From: an uncultured Saprospiraceae bacterium
GTDB taxonomy: Bacteria > Bacteroidota > Bacteroidia > Chitinophagales > Saprospiraceae
Assembly: GCA_937967535.1 (NCBI GenBank)
Contig: CALCMV010000380.1
Span: forward strand, 1 to 7,832
Direction: 5' to 3'
DNA: 7,832 bases
Position numbers and translations under genes: made by a program. This document shows, in pieces, positions 1-6,794 of the stretch; positions within the stretch are counted from its first letter, which is position 1, and the number at the start of each line of letters is the position of its first letter. The notes under the pieces are model-generated. The model was given only the letters and a program-made list of their open reading frames with translations, ran no database searches and was not told where the DNA came from.

Positions 1-213
1 AAGTTGCTCTGCAAGTATCTGTAGGGTTTTTGTTTTTCCCGAACCCGTAGCTCCGGCTATCAAGCCGTGACGGTTCATGGTGCGTAGCGGTATTTTGACG
101 AGGGTATCAGTCTGACATTCACCGTCAAGCATAGCACCGCCGAGTATGATGGATTTACCTTCAAAAGTGTAACCATCATTTATGGCTTGTATAAAATTTT
201 CTTTTTGTGACAT
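1..213 (-). CDS. HerA/YjgR-like (DUF853) ATPase, N-terminal fragment
   Basis: Reading the minus strand from the ATG at 213-211 gives 71 codons running off the left edge without a stop. The fragment contains NRHGLIAGATGSGKTKTLQ (residues 47-65), which holds a complete Walker A motif (GATGSGKT). A short beta-rich lead-in (residues 14-44) comes before it. The arrangement of an N-R-H-G-L-I segment leading straight into Walker A close to the N-terminus is typical of the DUF853 / YjgR family of HerA-like P-loop ATPases, usually around 500 residues. These are predicted DNA-translocase-like ATPases of poorly known role. Only the first part is visible, so Walker B and the arginine finger cannot be checked. 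No clear ribosome binding site precedes the start. It is divergent from the exosortase locus and probably unrelated to it. I am fairly sure of the family and not of the function. Confidence 0.85.
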   Translation of the reverse strand, partial: MSQKENFIQAINDGYTFEGKSIILGGAMLDGECQTDTLVKIPLRTMNRHGLIAGATGSGKTKTLQILAEQL

Positions 214-416
214 GATAAGATTAAGTTTTTCTTTTTTTTAATTTGATGCGAAAATACGACTTTTTATTATTTAAATAAGAATAATAAATGTTTTACCTTT
301 TGGGTTGAATATTTTTTAATATTTGATTTTATCATAATATTTGTTAAGGAATTGTTAATCGGCTTATATACTTTTTCAAAAAAAATTAGAATTTAATTGA
401 AAAAAAATAGATTCAT

Positions 417-449
417 TTTGCCGGATAATTGATTTTTTTACTACTTTAG
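417..449 (+). promoter_or_regulatory. candidate Bacteroidota-type promoter
   Basis: TTTG at 417-420 is followed after 21 bases by TACTTTAG at 442-449. This is one mismatch from the Bacteroidota -7 consensus TAnnTTTG, at an accepted -33/-7 spacing. Transcription would begin near 456 and leave a leader of about 225 bases before the gene at 681. The match is imperfect in AT-rich DNA, where such sites arise by chance. Confidence 0.3.
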
Positions 450-569
450 CCATCTAAAGAGCAATTAAAAACCGAATAGGCTTTGCCCAAGCATCCCTTT
501 TTCAAAAGTTTATTCTCCTAACCTTCTGGTTTTCAGCATCATTTATTTGTGAAAATGATTATATAAGTG

Positions 570-589
570 CTTTTAACATCTCTTAAAAG
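570..589 (+). repeat. small AT-rich inverted repeat
   Basis: CTTTTAA (570-576) and TTAAAAG (583-589) are perfect complements around the six-base loop CATCTC. The stem is seven pairs, mostly A-T, with no T-tract after it, so it is not a terminator. It could lie in the leader of the gene at 681, be an operator, or be chance. Confidence 0.3.
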
Positions 590-680
590 TTGTTGAAGAT
601 ATTTCAATATAAATATTCGCTGGTATAATTCAGCACCTATAAACATTAATTAATAAATCAATTTTAAAAGACCTTTTTTT

Positions 681-1148
681 ATGAGAAACCTAAGACTACT
701 TGCGACGATTTTATTCGTTGCCGTGTTATTGGTTGGTATCGTATTATTATTGAGACAGACAAATACACAGAATGACACATCTGTGACTTCTACGACTCAA
801 ACTGCCAACACACAGTTAGCAACGAACAATTTGACAGACCCCCCGGTCAAAGGAGGTTTGAAAGCAGTTAGAAATAATAATTCTGATGCTGCGGTACAAT
901 CAAAACTGAATTCACTTAAAAAAGCTAAGACACTTAAAACGGAGGGAGCCAAAAATATTGAATTGCAATCTACACCCAATAGCTATTCTAAATTCGGGAA
1001 TAAGCACGTCAATCCTTCTACTTCTATAGAATGGAATCCTACATCTTCGAAGCAAGACCAAATTAAGGCTCTGGAAACTATGATTCGGAATGAATCTAAT
1101 CCTGCCATCAAAACTAAATACCAAACCAAATTAAACACCTTGAAGTAA
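681..1148 (+). CDS. small membrane-anchored protein of unknown function
   Basis: I do not recognise a family for this 155-residue protein. Residues 1-6 are short and basic, and residues 7-24 are a hydrophobic helix with no obvious signal peptidase site, so it is probably anchored with its C-terminus outside the cytoplasm. Residues 27-60 are a low-complexity Thr/Asn/Gln linker. Residues 70-90 are Lys-rich. Residues 123-155 look helical and amphipathic (IKALETMIRNESNPAIKTKY). There are no cysteines, in sharp contrast to the next gene. The start at 681 is the only ATG that includes the complete hydrophobic segment. Its stop lies 30 bases before the large secreted protein, with no terminator between, so the two are probably co-transcribed. 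A role in export, assembly or anchoring of that protein is inferred from position only. Confidence 0.75.
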   Translation: MRNLRLLATILFVAVLLVGIVLLLRQTNTQNDTSVTSTTQTANTQLATNNLTDPPVKGGLKAVRNNNSDAAVQSKLNSLKKAKTLKTEGAKNIELQSTPNSYSKFGNKHVNPSTSIEWNPTSSKQDQIKALETMIRNESNPAIKTKYQTKLNTLK

Positions 1149-1178
1149 TTAATGAAATTCAAAATATTTATTTAAATT

Positions 1179-4100
1179 ATGAAAAATAAGCTTTTAAAAC
1201 TATTATCGGTAATATTCTTTTTCTGTATTAGTCTACAGAATGTCAGTGCCGATATTACTATGCCAAACGCAACTGGTGAATATACATGTAATATGGATGG
1301 GACTGTACAGGTTACCGTTACGGTGACGTACACTTCTGCTAGTAATGAGTGGCTAGACTGCGTAACCATTACATTTCCGACTGGTTGGAATTTTGTCAGT
1401 AGTGTCAGCGCGAATGACATAGGCAGTGCTGGTAATGTTATTGCTTATGGTGATGCCATGGCTTGTCCGGTAGGAGATTCTGATTTCAGCCCTTTAGGAG
1501 GAAGTCCGAATATATTTGCATTTGTTATGACTCCTCCGGCGGGATTTAATACTGGTGTTTGTGGAGACGCTGGCGACGGGGATCCTATTTCATTTACATG
1601 GGATTATGCGGGCGATGGTTATGGCAATGCTGCTGGTCCGGCATCTCCGGGAGTGAATGGTGGTGAAGCAACTACTCAATCAGACATTGTGGATGCAGGT
1701 GGATTTGTTCCACCGCCCGTTTGTAATGCAGGTGATATTGCTCCGGGATTTGATTCTTTGACCGTGTGTGATGGCAACATATTTATACTTGATGTAATCA
1801 ATGACACAATACCGGGTGATGTCCAACTTGTATTCTTTAATACTTACCAGGGTAATGGTGTGACACTGACAGGTGGTGGAGGTAATAGCGGATTCCCTGC
1901 TACAGCTAATGGAGTATTACTTAATCCGGCAAATACTGCAGGATTGAATTTAGTAGGAGGTTTCTTACCTTTTGCATCTACTGCTGATCTGTCTGGAGCC
2001 TTGCCACAACCGGGATTTGAGATACTTACCGGTACATGGTATTTCTTTATTGAGGTATTCGACGAATTTGGTACTATTTGCGACACTGCGGGACCTATTG
2101 CCGTGAATTTCACTCCTGATGCTTGTCCGGATCCGGCTCCTGCATGTGATGCTATGCCCGATGCAAGTCCTGTGGCTGTATGTAGTGGAGAGGCAATTAA
2201 TGTTGATTTAGGAGCAAACTGTAGCCAAGACCCGAATGTATTCCCCGGTGCACAGAACGAATATTTGTTACTCTATGAGATAGATGCCAATGGTAATGCT
2301 GTTACTGCAGGTACCAATGGTACTGTTTATAGCACGGTACAAGAAATTAATGACACAATCAATGCAGATATTACAATGCCTACTGCGGGTGAGGTAGTTA
2401 TCAATGGTTTTGGTACTTGTGCTGATGGAACTATCCCAAGTTTTACTGCTTTTACAAATCAATCGGGCGCACCTGTTACCTTAGATATGTATTTGGCTCC
2501 ATTCGAGTCATCCTCCGGAGGTACTATTATAACAATCAACGGAACTTGTCCGGTGACTACTGTTACGGTTACTATCAATCCGGCTGCTCCTGATGTATTT
2601 ACAACAGACGGTGATTGTGATAATGATGGTGTAGCAGTAATTGGTTATGATTTTGACGGTGATGGTACAATTGACGAAGCGGCAGGCGATGTTATTTTGA
2701 GTACGCTGACAGCTTCCTCTGAAGATTTATCTCCATTTCCGTGTGATGGTCCCGGTAGTTCTGAAGCAGCTACATTGACAGTTGCTGACTTAGAAGCTTT
2801 ACTTGGTGTTGCAGCGGGTTCAGGTTGTTACACAGATGATATTTCAGTTACTGCTACTTGTGCTTCGCCGGCTTGTCCTGCATGTGATGCAACTCCTTCT
2901 GTATTAGCTGTTGCTAACGAAGCATGTTCTGATGGTTCTACCGGACCTGCTACACTTTCAGAAGATACTGCCGGTGCAGGAGGCACTAACGAATATATTG
3001 TAACTGATGCTGATGGTTCGGTTACAGGTACAGCTGATGTGATTATCAGCGTTGGTTCTTTCCAAGAGGCGGAAGACGCTGTTGCAGCACTTGGTACAGG
3101 AGAAACTGTCTGTGTAACTGCAATGACCTACGACCAACCCGGTTTGGATGGTATCGTGGCTGATTTGAATACTTGTACGGGAGGTCTTGCCGGCTCATTA
3201 CTTGGCTTGCCGACTACAGGAAATACATTCGAAATTGTATTTGAAGCTATAGTAGCTTTTTCTGATCCTGATAATCCGGGTCTTACCATTGCAGGTGTTG
3301 AAGCACTTATTGGTGGTGGTGGCGGCGGACCCGGACTTGGTGGTGAAGCTGATTTGAGTGCTTTATTACCCGGACTTGCTTGCCCGGTTGCTCCTTTCTG
3401 TTATAGATTGAGTAATACTGTATGTGCTGTTGGTGGGGACGCTTGTCCTATAGATCCATGTGAAGGTGCAACAGCTACTGCTTGTGACGATGGAGACCCA
3501 TGTACAACGGGTGATATGGAAACTATTGGCACTGACGGTACGACTGTATGTGTACCATGTGCGGGTACGGTAGATGCTTCAAGTTGTGATGCAGCTTGTT
3601 CTACTACACAAGCATGTGACGATGGCGACCCATGTACAACAGGTGATATGGAGACAGTTGCTGCTGATGGTAGCGTATGTGTGCCATGTGCGGGTACGGT
3701 AGATGCTTCAAGTTGTGATGCAGCTTGTTCTACTACTCAAGCTTGTGATGACGGTGACCCATGTACAACAGGTGATATGGAGACAGTTGCTGCTGATGGT
3801 AGCGTATGTGTGCCATGTGCGGGTACAGTAGATGCTTCAAGTTGTGATGCAGCTTGTTCTACTACACAAGCTTGTGATGATAGTGATCCATGTACAACAG
3901 GTGATATGGAGACAATTGCTGCTGATGGTAGCGTATGTGTGCCATGTGCGGGTACGGTAGATGCTTCAAGTTGTGATGCAGCTTGTTCTACTACTCAAGC
4001 TTGTGATGATGGTGATGCTAATACTATTAATGATATGGAGACAGTTGCTGCTGATGGCAGTATATGTGTACCATGTGCAGGTACAGCTACAAGTTGTGAT

Positions 4101-5399
4101 ACGGATCCGACAACTACACAAGCTTGTGATGATGGTGACCCATGTACAACAGGTGATATGGAAACAGTTCTTGATTCCGACGGCAGTGTATGTGTACCAT
4201 GTGCGGGTACGGTAGATGCTTCAAGTTGTGATGCAGCTTGTTCTACTACTCAAGCATGTGACGACGGCGATCCATGTACAACAGGTGAAACCGAAACAGT
4301 TGCTGCTGATGGTAGCGTATGTGTACCTTGTGGTGGCGGAACTGCTGTAACTGATTGTAACTGTACAAGTACAGTACAAGCGTGTGACGACGGTGATCCA
4401 TGTACACTCAATGATATGGAAACAGTAGCTGATAATGGCGATGTTTGTGTACCATGTACAGGTGAGGCGAATCCAGCATGTGACTTTGACTGTCCGGACG
4501 AGATGGCTAACTTTGGCGACGCATGTGACGACGGCGATGCTACTACTATCAATGATATAGTACAATCAGACTGTTCTTGTGCAGGTGTTACTGTACCGGG
4601 GTGTACGGATGCTAATGCGTGTAATTTTGACCCGAATGCTACGGTAGATGATAGCTCTTGTGTATTCGCAACAGGTTGTGATGTATGTGACGGCAGTGGC
4701 GGCGTAACTGACAATCCAGAAGTTGGCGATGCTTGTGATGATGGCGATGCAAGTACAGAGAATGACATTGTACAAGCAGATTGTTCATGTGTGGGTACTG
4801 CTATCGTAGGTGGCTGTACAGATGCAGCAGCATGTAACTTTGATGCTACGGCTACTGAAGATAATGGTTCTTGTATTCTTCCGGGCGATGCTTGTGATGA
4901 TGGTGATGCAGGTACAGAGAATGATACTGTACAAGCAGATTGTTCATGTGCAGGTACAGTTGTTGCGGTATCGGGTTGTACAGATGCGGCAGCATGTAAC
5001 TTTGATGCGGCAGCTACTGCAGACGATGGTTCTTGTATTCTTCCGGGCGATACTTGTGACGATGGCGACGCAGGTACAGAGAATGATACTGTACAAGCAG
5101 ATTGTTCATGTGCAGGTACATCAATCGTAGGTGGTTGTACAGATGCTACAGCATGTAACTTTGATGCGGCAGCTACTGTAGACAACGGTTCTTGTGTACT
5201 TCCGGGCGATTCTTGTAATGATGGTAATCCACTGACTGTTAATGACACAGTGCAGGCAGATTGCTCATGTGCAGGTACAGAATCCGGCGAACCTATCCCA
5301 ACTGTGGGAGAGTGGGGCTTGATTATCCTCGCATTGATTCTCTTGAACTTGGGTGTACTCTACATCCGCCAGACAGAGATTAAAATCGTTAGTGAATAA
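1179..5399 (+). CDS. giant Cys-rich secreted repeat protein, IPTLxxWG-CTERM
   Basis: The protein has 1406 residues. Residues 1-24 are a Sec signal peptide (MKNKLLK, hydrophobic core, likely cleavage after VSA24). Residues 25-320 and two related segments (about 322-560 and 568-765) look like beta-sandwich surface modules. Each of the latter two begins with an ACDAxP-like linker and contains an NEY segment. An acidic stretch, DFDGDGTIDEA at 491-501, resembles an EF-hand or thrombospondin type-3 calcium loop, although the usual Glu at loop position 12 is Ala. Residues 768-1114 are eight CDDGD-type repeats, and 1115-1372 are GCTD/ACNFD repeats. Residues 1373-1406 are the sorting signal: IPTVGEWG, a hydrophobic helix and the short tail RQTEIKIVSE. 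The C-terminus places it as a substrate of exosortase H, encoded next door, so it should be processed at the inner membrane and then surface-attached or released. A structural, adhesive or matrix role is inferred. No catalytic motif is seen. Confidence 0.92.
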   Translation: MKNKLLKLLSVIFFFCISLQNVSADITMPNATGEYTCNMDGTVQVTVTVTYTSASNEWLDCVTITFPTGWNFVSSVSANDIGSAGNVIAYGDAMACPVGDSDFSPLGGSPNIFAFVMTPPAGFNTGVCGDAGDGDPISFTWDYAGDGYGNAAGPASPGVNGGEATTQSDIVDAGGFVPPPVCNAGDIAPGFDSLTVCDGNIFILDVINDTIPGDVQLVFFNTYQGNGVTLTGGGGNSGFPATANGVLLNPANTAGLNLVGGFLPFASTADLSGALPQPGFEILTGTWYFFIEVFDEFGTICDTAGPIAVNFTPDACPDPAPACDAMPDASPVAVCSGEAINVDLGANCSQDPNVFPGAQNEYLLLYEIDANGNAVTAGTNGTVYSTVQEINDTINADITMPTAGEVVINGFGTCADGTIPSFTAFTNQSGAPVTLDMYLAPFESSSGGTIITINGTCPVTTVTVTINPAAPDVFTTDGDCDNDGVAVIGYDFDGDGTIDEAAGDVILSTLTASSEDLSPFPCDGPGSSEAATLTVADLEALLGVAAGSGCYTDDISVTATCASPACPACDATPSVLAVANEACSDGSTGPATLSEDTAGAGGTNEYIVTDADGSVTGTADVIISVGSFQEAEDAVAALGTGETVCVTAMTYDQPGLDGIVADLNTCTGGLAGSLLGLPTTGNTFEIVFEAIVAFSDPDNPGLTIAGVEALIGGGGGGPGLGGEADLSALLPGLACPVAPFCYRLSNTVCAVGGDACPIDPCEGATATACDDGDPCTTGDMETIGTDGTTVCVPCAGTVDASSCDAACSTTQACDDGDPCTTGDMETVAADGSVCVPCAGTVDASSCDAACSTTQACDDGDPCTTGDMETVAADGSVCVPCAGTVDASSCDAACSTTQACDDSDPCTTGDMETIAADGSVCVPCAGTVDASSCDAACSTTQACDDGDANTINDMETVAADGSICVPCAGTATSCDTDPTTTQACDDGDPCTTGDMETVLDSDGSVCVPCAGTVDASSCDAACSTTQACDDGDPCTTGETETVAADGSVCVPCGGGTAVTDCNCTSTVQACDDGDPCTLNDMETVADNGDVCVPCTGEANPACDFDCPDEMANFGDACDDGDATTINDIVQSDCSCAGVTVPGCTDANACNFDPNATVDDSSCVFATGCDVCDGSGGVTDNPEVGDACDDGDASTENDIVQADCSCVGTAIVGGCTDAAACNFDATATEDNGSCILPGDACDDGDAGTENDTVQADCSCAGTVVAVSGCTDAAACNFDAAATADDGSCILPGDTCDDGDAGTENDTVQADCSCAGTSIVGGCTDATACNFDAAATVDNGSCVLPGDSCNDGNPLTVNDTVQADCSCAGTESGEPIPTVGEWGLIILALILLNLGVLYIRQTEIKIVSE
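3480..4520 (+). repeat. eight tandem A-type Cys repeats (41-47 codons each)
   Basis: The units start at 3480, 3612, 3741, 3870, 3999, 4122, 4254 and 4380. The canonical unit is 43 residues (129 bases) with six cysteines spaced C-x5-C-x14-C-x2-C-x8-C-x3-C. It opens with ACDDGDPCTTGDMET and has a central CVPCAG. Units 1 and 6 carry one extra residue. Unit 5 is 41 residues long and lacks the second and sixth cysteines. Units 7 and 8 have altered ends. Units 2 and 3 encode identical protein and differ by six synonymous third-position changes. The pattern indicates tandem duplication followed by purifying selection on protein sequence. Confidence 0.95.
4521..5294 (+). repeat. B-type repeats (CDDGD...CSCAG + GCTD/ACNFD)
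   Basis: The units start at 4521 (70 codons, with an inserted CDVCDGSGG segment), 4731 (53), 4890 (54), 5052 (53) and 5211 (28, truncated). A full unit has six cysteines: C-x15-C-x-C-x8/9-C-x5-C-x12-C. Its first part (CDDGDAxTENDxVQADCSCAG) parallels the first part of the A-type unit, with CxC in place of CxxC. The second part is the GCTDxxACNFDxxATxDxGSC module found in many secreted Bacteroidota proteins. The last unit stops after CSCAGT and runs through a short ESGEP linker into the sorting signal. Confidence 0.93.
5295..5399 (+). other. IPTLxxWG-type C-terminal sorting signal (coding)
   Basis: These codons encode residues 1373-1406: the motif IPTVGEWG, then a hydrophobic helix (about 1381-1396, LIILALILLNLGVLYI), then RQTEIKIVSE. 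Motif, membrane helix and short tail together are the arrangement of the IPTL-CTERM class recognised by exosortase H. Val at the fourth position and Gly-Glu before Trp are common Bacteroidota variants. The tail has only one Arg and one Lys against two Glu, so it is less basic than in proteobacterial examples. Confidence 0.9.
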
Positions 5400-5417
5400 T
5401 TAATTGATAAATAAAAT

Positions 5418-5456
5418 GCCTATCAGACGAAAACTCGTCTGATAGGCTATTTTTTT
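5418..5456 (+). terminator. intrinsic terminator after the secreted repeat protein
   Basis: A perfect 13-base-pair stem pairs 5418-5430 (GCCTATCAGACGA) with 5435-5447 (TCGTCTGATAGGC) around the loop AAAC. It is followed by TAT and a T-run to 5456. It begins 18 bases after the stop codon. It should end most transcripts from the upstream gene pair, so xrtH would depend on read-through or on its own promoter. Confidence 0.9.
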
Positions 5457-5484
5457 GGAAGAAAATAGTATTTGACCATTAAAA

Positions 5485-6108
5485 ATGGCTAAATCAAATA
5501 AAGGAAAAGGTAAAAAAAATCAACGCACCGAAAAATCTGCTAAGAAACAGCAGAAAAGCGTTGAAGTACAGCCAAAATCTAAAGATTTTATGAAGGGGTG
5601 GCGTTCACGGTCACCCCTTCTAAAATTTGTTGGTTTCTTTTTGCTGTTTATGATATTGTTTTACCTTATATATACACAAGAGTGGTTTCAGGAAGGTCCT
5701 TTGGGCTTTATTATGAACATAGATGCCAAAATCAGTAGTTTTCTGCTGAATATATTTGGTATGGGAACAACGGCTGTTGGAGATACTGTTTCGTCCAATA
5801 AGTTTTCGGTAGATATAGAAAGTGGTTGTGATGGTATAGAAGCCATAGCGATATTTGCCGGTGCAGTAGCCGCTTACCCCAAACCTGTACAATTTAAATA
5901 CAAAGGAATCTTAGTCGGCATCTTGTTTCTGTTATTGATGAATATTATTCGAATTGTCACGCTGTTTGTCACGGGCGTACATTTTCCGAAATTATTCGAC
6001 ATGATGCACGTAGAAGTGTGGCAAGTTATATTTATCATTCTTGCCATTATTTGTTGGTTGGTATGGATACAATCCGTCATCAGAAGAGAGCGCGAACATG
6101 CAAGCTAA
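5485..6108 (+). CDS. xrtH: exosortase H (IPTLxxWG-CTERM-specific)
   Basis: This 207-residue integral membrane transpeptidase-like enzyme is predicted to cleave the sorting signal of IPTLxxWG proteins at the inner membrane. The exosortase triad is visible: Cys115 in ESGCDGIEA, Arg156 in LMNIIRIVTL, and His175 in FDMMHVEVW. Hydrophobic segments lie near residues 45-63, 117-131, 140-165 and 178-199, with a further weak one near 73-93. Family and specificity come from the motif layout and from the adjacent protein carrying the matching signal. Residues 1-39 form a Lys-rich, probably cytoplasmic, N-terminal extension. The ATG at 5485 was chosen because it gives full family length; Met36 is an alternative but would remove the extension. 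It follows a terminator at 5418-5456 and overlaps the next gene by 11 bases, so those two should be translationally coupled. I see no clear promoter in the 28 bases between terminator and start. Confidence 0.9.
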   Translation: MAKSNKGKGKKNQRTEKSAKKQQKSVEVQPKSKDFMKGWRSRSPLLKFVGFFLLFMILFYLIYTQEWFQEGPLGFIMNIDAKISSFLLNIFGMGTTAVGDTVSSNKFSVDIESGCDGIEAIAIFAGAVAAYPKPVQFKYKGILVGILFLLLMNIIRIVTLFVTGVHFPKLFDMMHVEVWQVIFIILAIICWLVWIQSVIRREREHAS

Positions 6109-6745
6109 ACCGATATTGATATTTATAGGAAAATTCTTATTGGCATTCATTGCATTGTCAGCTATCTATACTTATGTATTGAACAAACCCTATACGAATC
6201 TGTTTGGAAATACAGTAAAAATGATGTATGGCGGTGCATTTGGCGAAGATGGCAAAAGAGAAGTGCTATTACCGGGAGATGAAAACAACAAAAATAGCGA
6301 ACAGATGAAGGTGGTTTTGTTGGACAATAAGATGATACAACGATACCAACAAGCACGCGCCGCAGGGCAAAATGTACAGTTCACTCCCCCTACCGTTAAG
6401 GTTGACACTTGGGTGCAAGCGGGAATTTATTTAGTGTTTTTCCTGTCACTCGTAATTGCAACAGCAAGCGACTGGAAAAGGGCGTTAATAGCGATTGGTA
6501 TAGGCTTGCTGATACTACACTTCTTCTTGGTATTCAAAACAGGATTAAGGCTGCAATTTGAAGCAGCAAATAAAGGAATTGGAGGTACTGCGCTTGAAGG
6601 TTTCGGAGGTAGCGTATTGACTTTTTTGCATAATTTACTCAGATTAGCAAACTTTAACCTGCTAATTGCGTTACTTTTGTGGTTGTTCTTGGCATTCAGA
6701 ATGGAAGATTTTGAAAAAATAAAACAAAGACTTTTTACTTCTTAG
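6098..6745 (+). CDS. multi-pass membrane protein, probable XrtH partner
   Basis: The 215-residue protein starts at the ATG at 6098, which overlaps the last codons of xrtH. AGAGAG lies seven bases upstream. An in-frame ATG at 6041 exists but would add 19 residues buried inside xrtH. Residues 6-28 are a membrane helix. Residues 29-104 form a hydrophilic, probably periplasmic domain without cysteines. Helices follow near 106-124, 127-147 and 186-201, with a weaker one near 170-183, and the short tail is charged (MEDFEKIKQRLF). I recognise no catalytic motif. Small membrane proteins encoded beside exosortases are a known theme (for example the XrtF-associated family), and the overlap argues for a stoichiometric partner, perhaps for stability or substrate presentation. 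That role is inference. A terminator at 6873-6913 lies downstream. Confidence 0.85.
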   Translation: MQAKPILIFIGKFLLAFIALSAIYTYVLNKPYTNLFGNTVKMMYGGAFGEDGKREVLLPGDENNKNSEQMKVVLLDNKMIQRYQQARAAGQNVQFTPPTVKVDTWVQAGIYLVFFLSLVIATASDWKRALIAIGIGLLILHFFLVFKTGLRLQFEAANKGIGGTALEGFGGSVLTFLHNLLRLANFNLLIALLLWLFLAFRMEDFEKIKQRLFTS

Positions 6746-6758
6746 TGACCAATTTTTT

Positions 6759-6788
6759 TTTGAGATTGCAACCTTTATTTTAATTTTG
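6759..6788 (+). promoter_or_regulatory. candidate Bacteroidota promoter downstream of the xrtH pair
   Basis: TTTG at 6759-6762 is followed after 18 bases by TAATTTTG at 6781-6788, an exact match to TAnnTTTG. The spacing is at the short end of the accepted range. The predicted start is near 6795. It faces the terminator at 6873-6913 with no gene of normal size between. It may be chance in AT-rich DNA. Confidence 0.35.
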
Positions 6789-6794
6789 TTGTCT

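Larger units (their letters stand above)
214..680. other. AT-rich divergent intergenic region
   Basis: This 467-base gap lies between two divergent genes. I find no convincing ORF, tRNA or rRNA in it. It holds homopolymeric A and T runs, a direct repeat TTGTTAA at 341-347 and 352-358 (11-base period), and a candidate promoter at 417-449. It also holds a weak AT-rich inverted repeat at 570-589 (CTTTTAA, six-base loop, TTAAAAG). The region must contain the promoters of both flanking genes. Its length suggests a long leader or regulatory sites for the plus-strand genes. Confidence 0.6.

Noticed and set aside
249..256. Possible minus-strand -7 box (TATTTTCG) for the HerA-like gene
   Set aside because: It has one mismatch to TAnnTTTG and no -33 element at a proper distance in very AT-rich DNA, so the support is too weak.
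3480..4520. CRISPR-like array of regular repeats
   Set aside because: The repeats are in frame, about 129 bases, contiguous with no unique spacers, and translate to one conserved protein module.
4810..5130. 106-codon plus-strand frame inside the B repeats
   Set aside because: It is an out-of-frame shadow of the repeat array, with an amino acid composition (Met, Val, Gln, Leu runs) that comes from shifted codons.
4250..5248. 332-codon open frame on the minus strand across the repeats
   Set aside because: It is antisense to the repeat array and has the same periodicity. It arises because the repeated codons avoid stops in that frame, and it shows no signal peptide or family motif of its own.
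6041..6097. Upstream ATG extending the third locus protein by 19 residues
   Set aside because: The extra residues lie wholly inside xrtH, add a charged stretch before the membrane helix, and lack a ribosome-binding site. The ATG at 6098 fits better.
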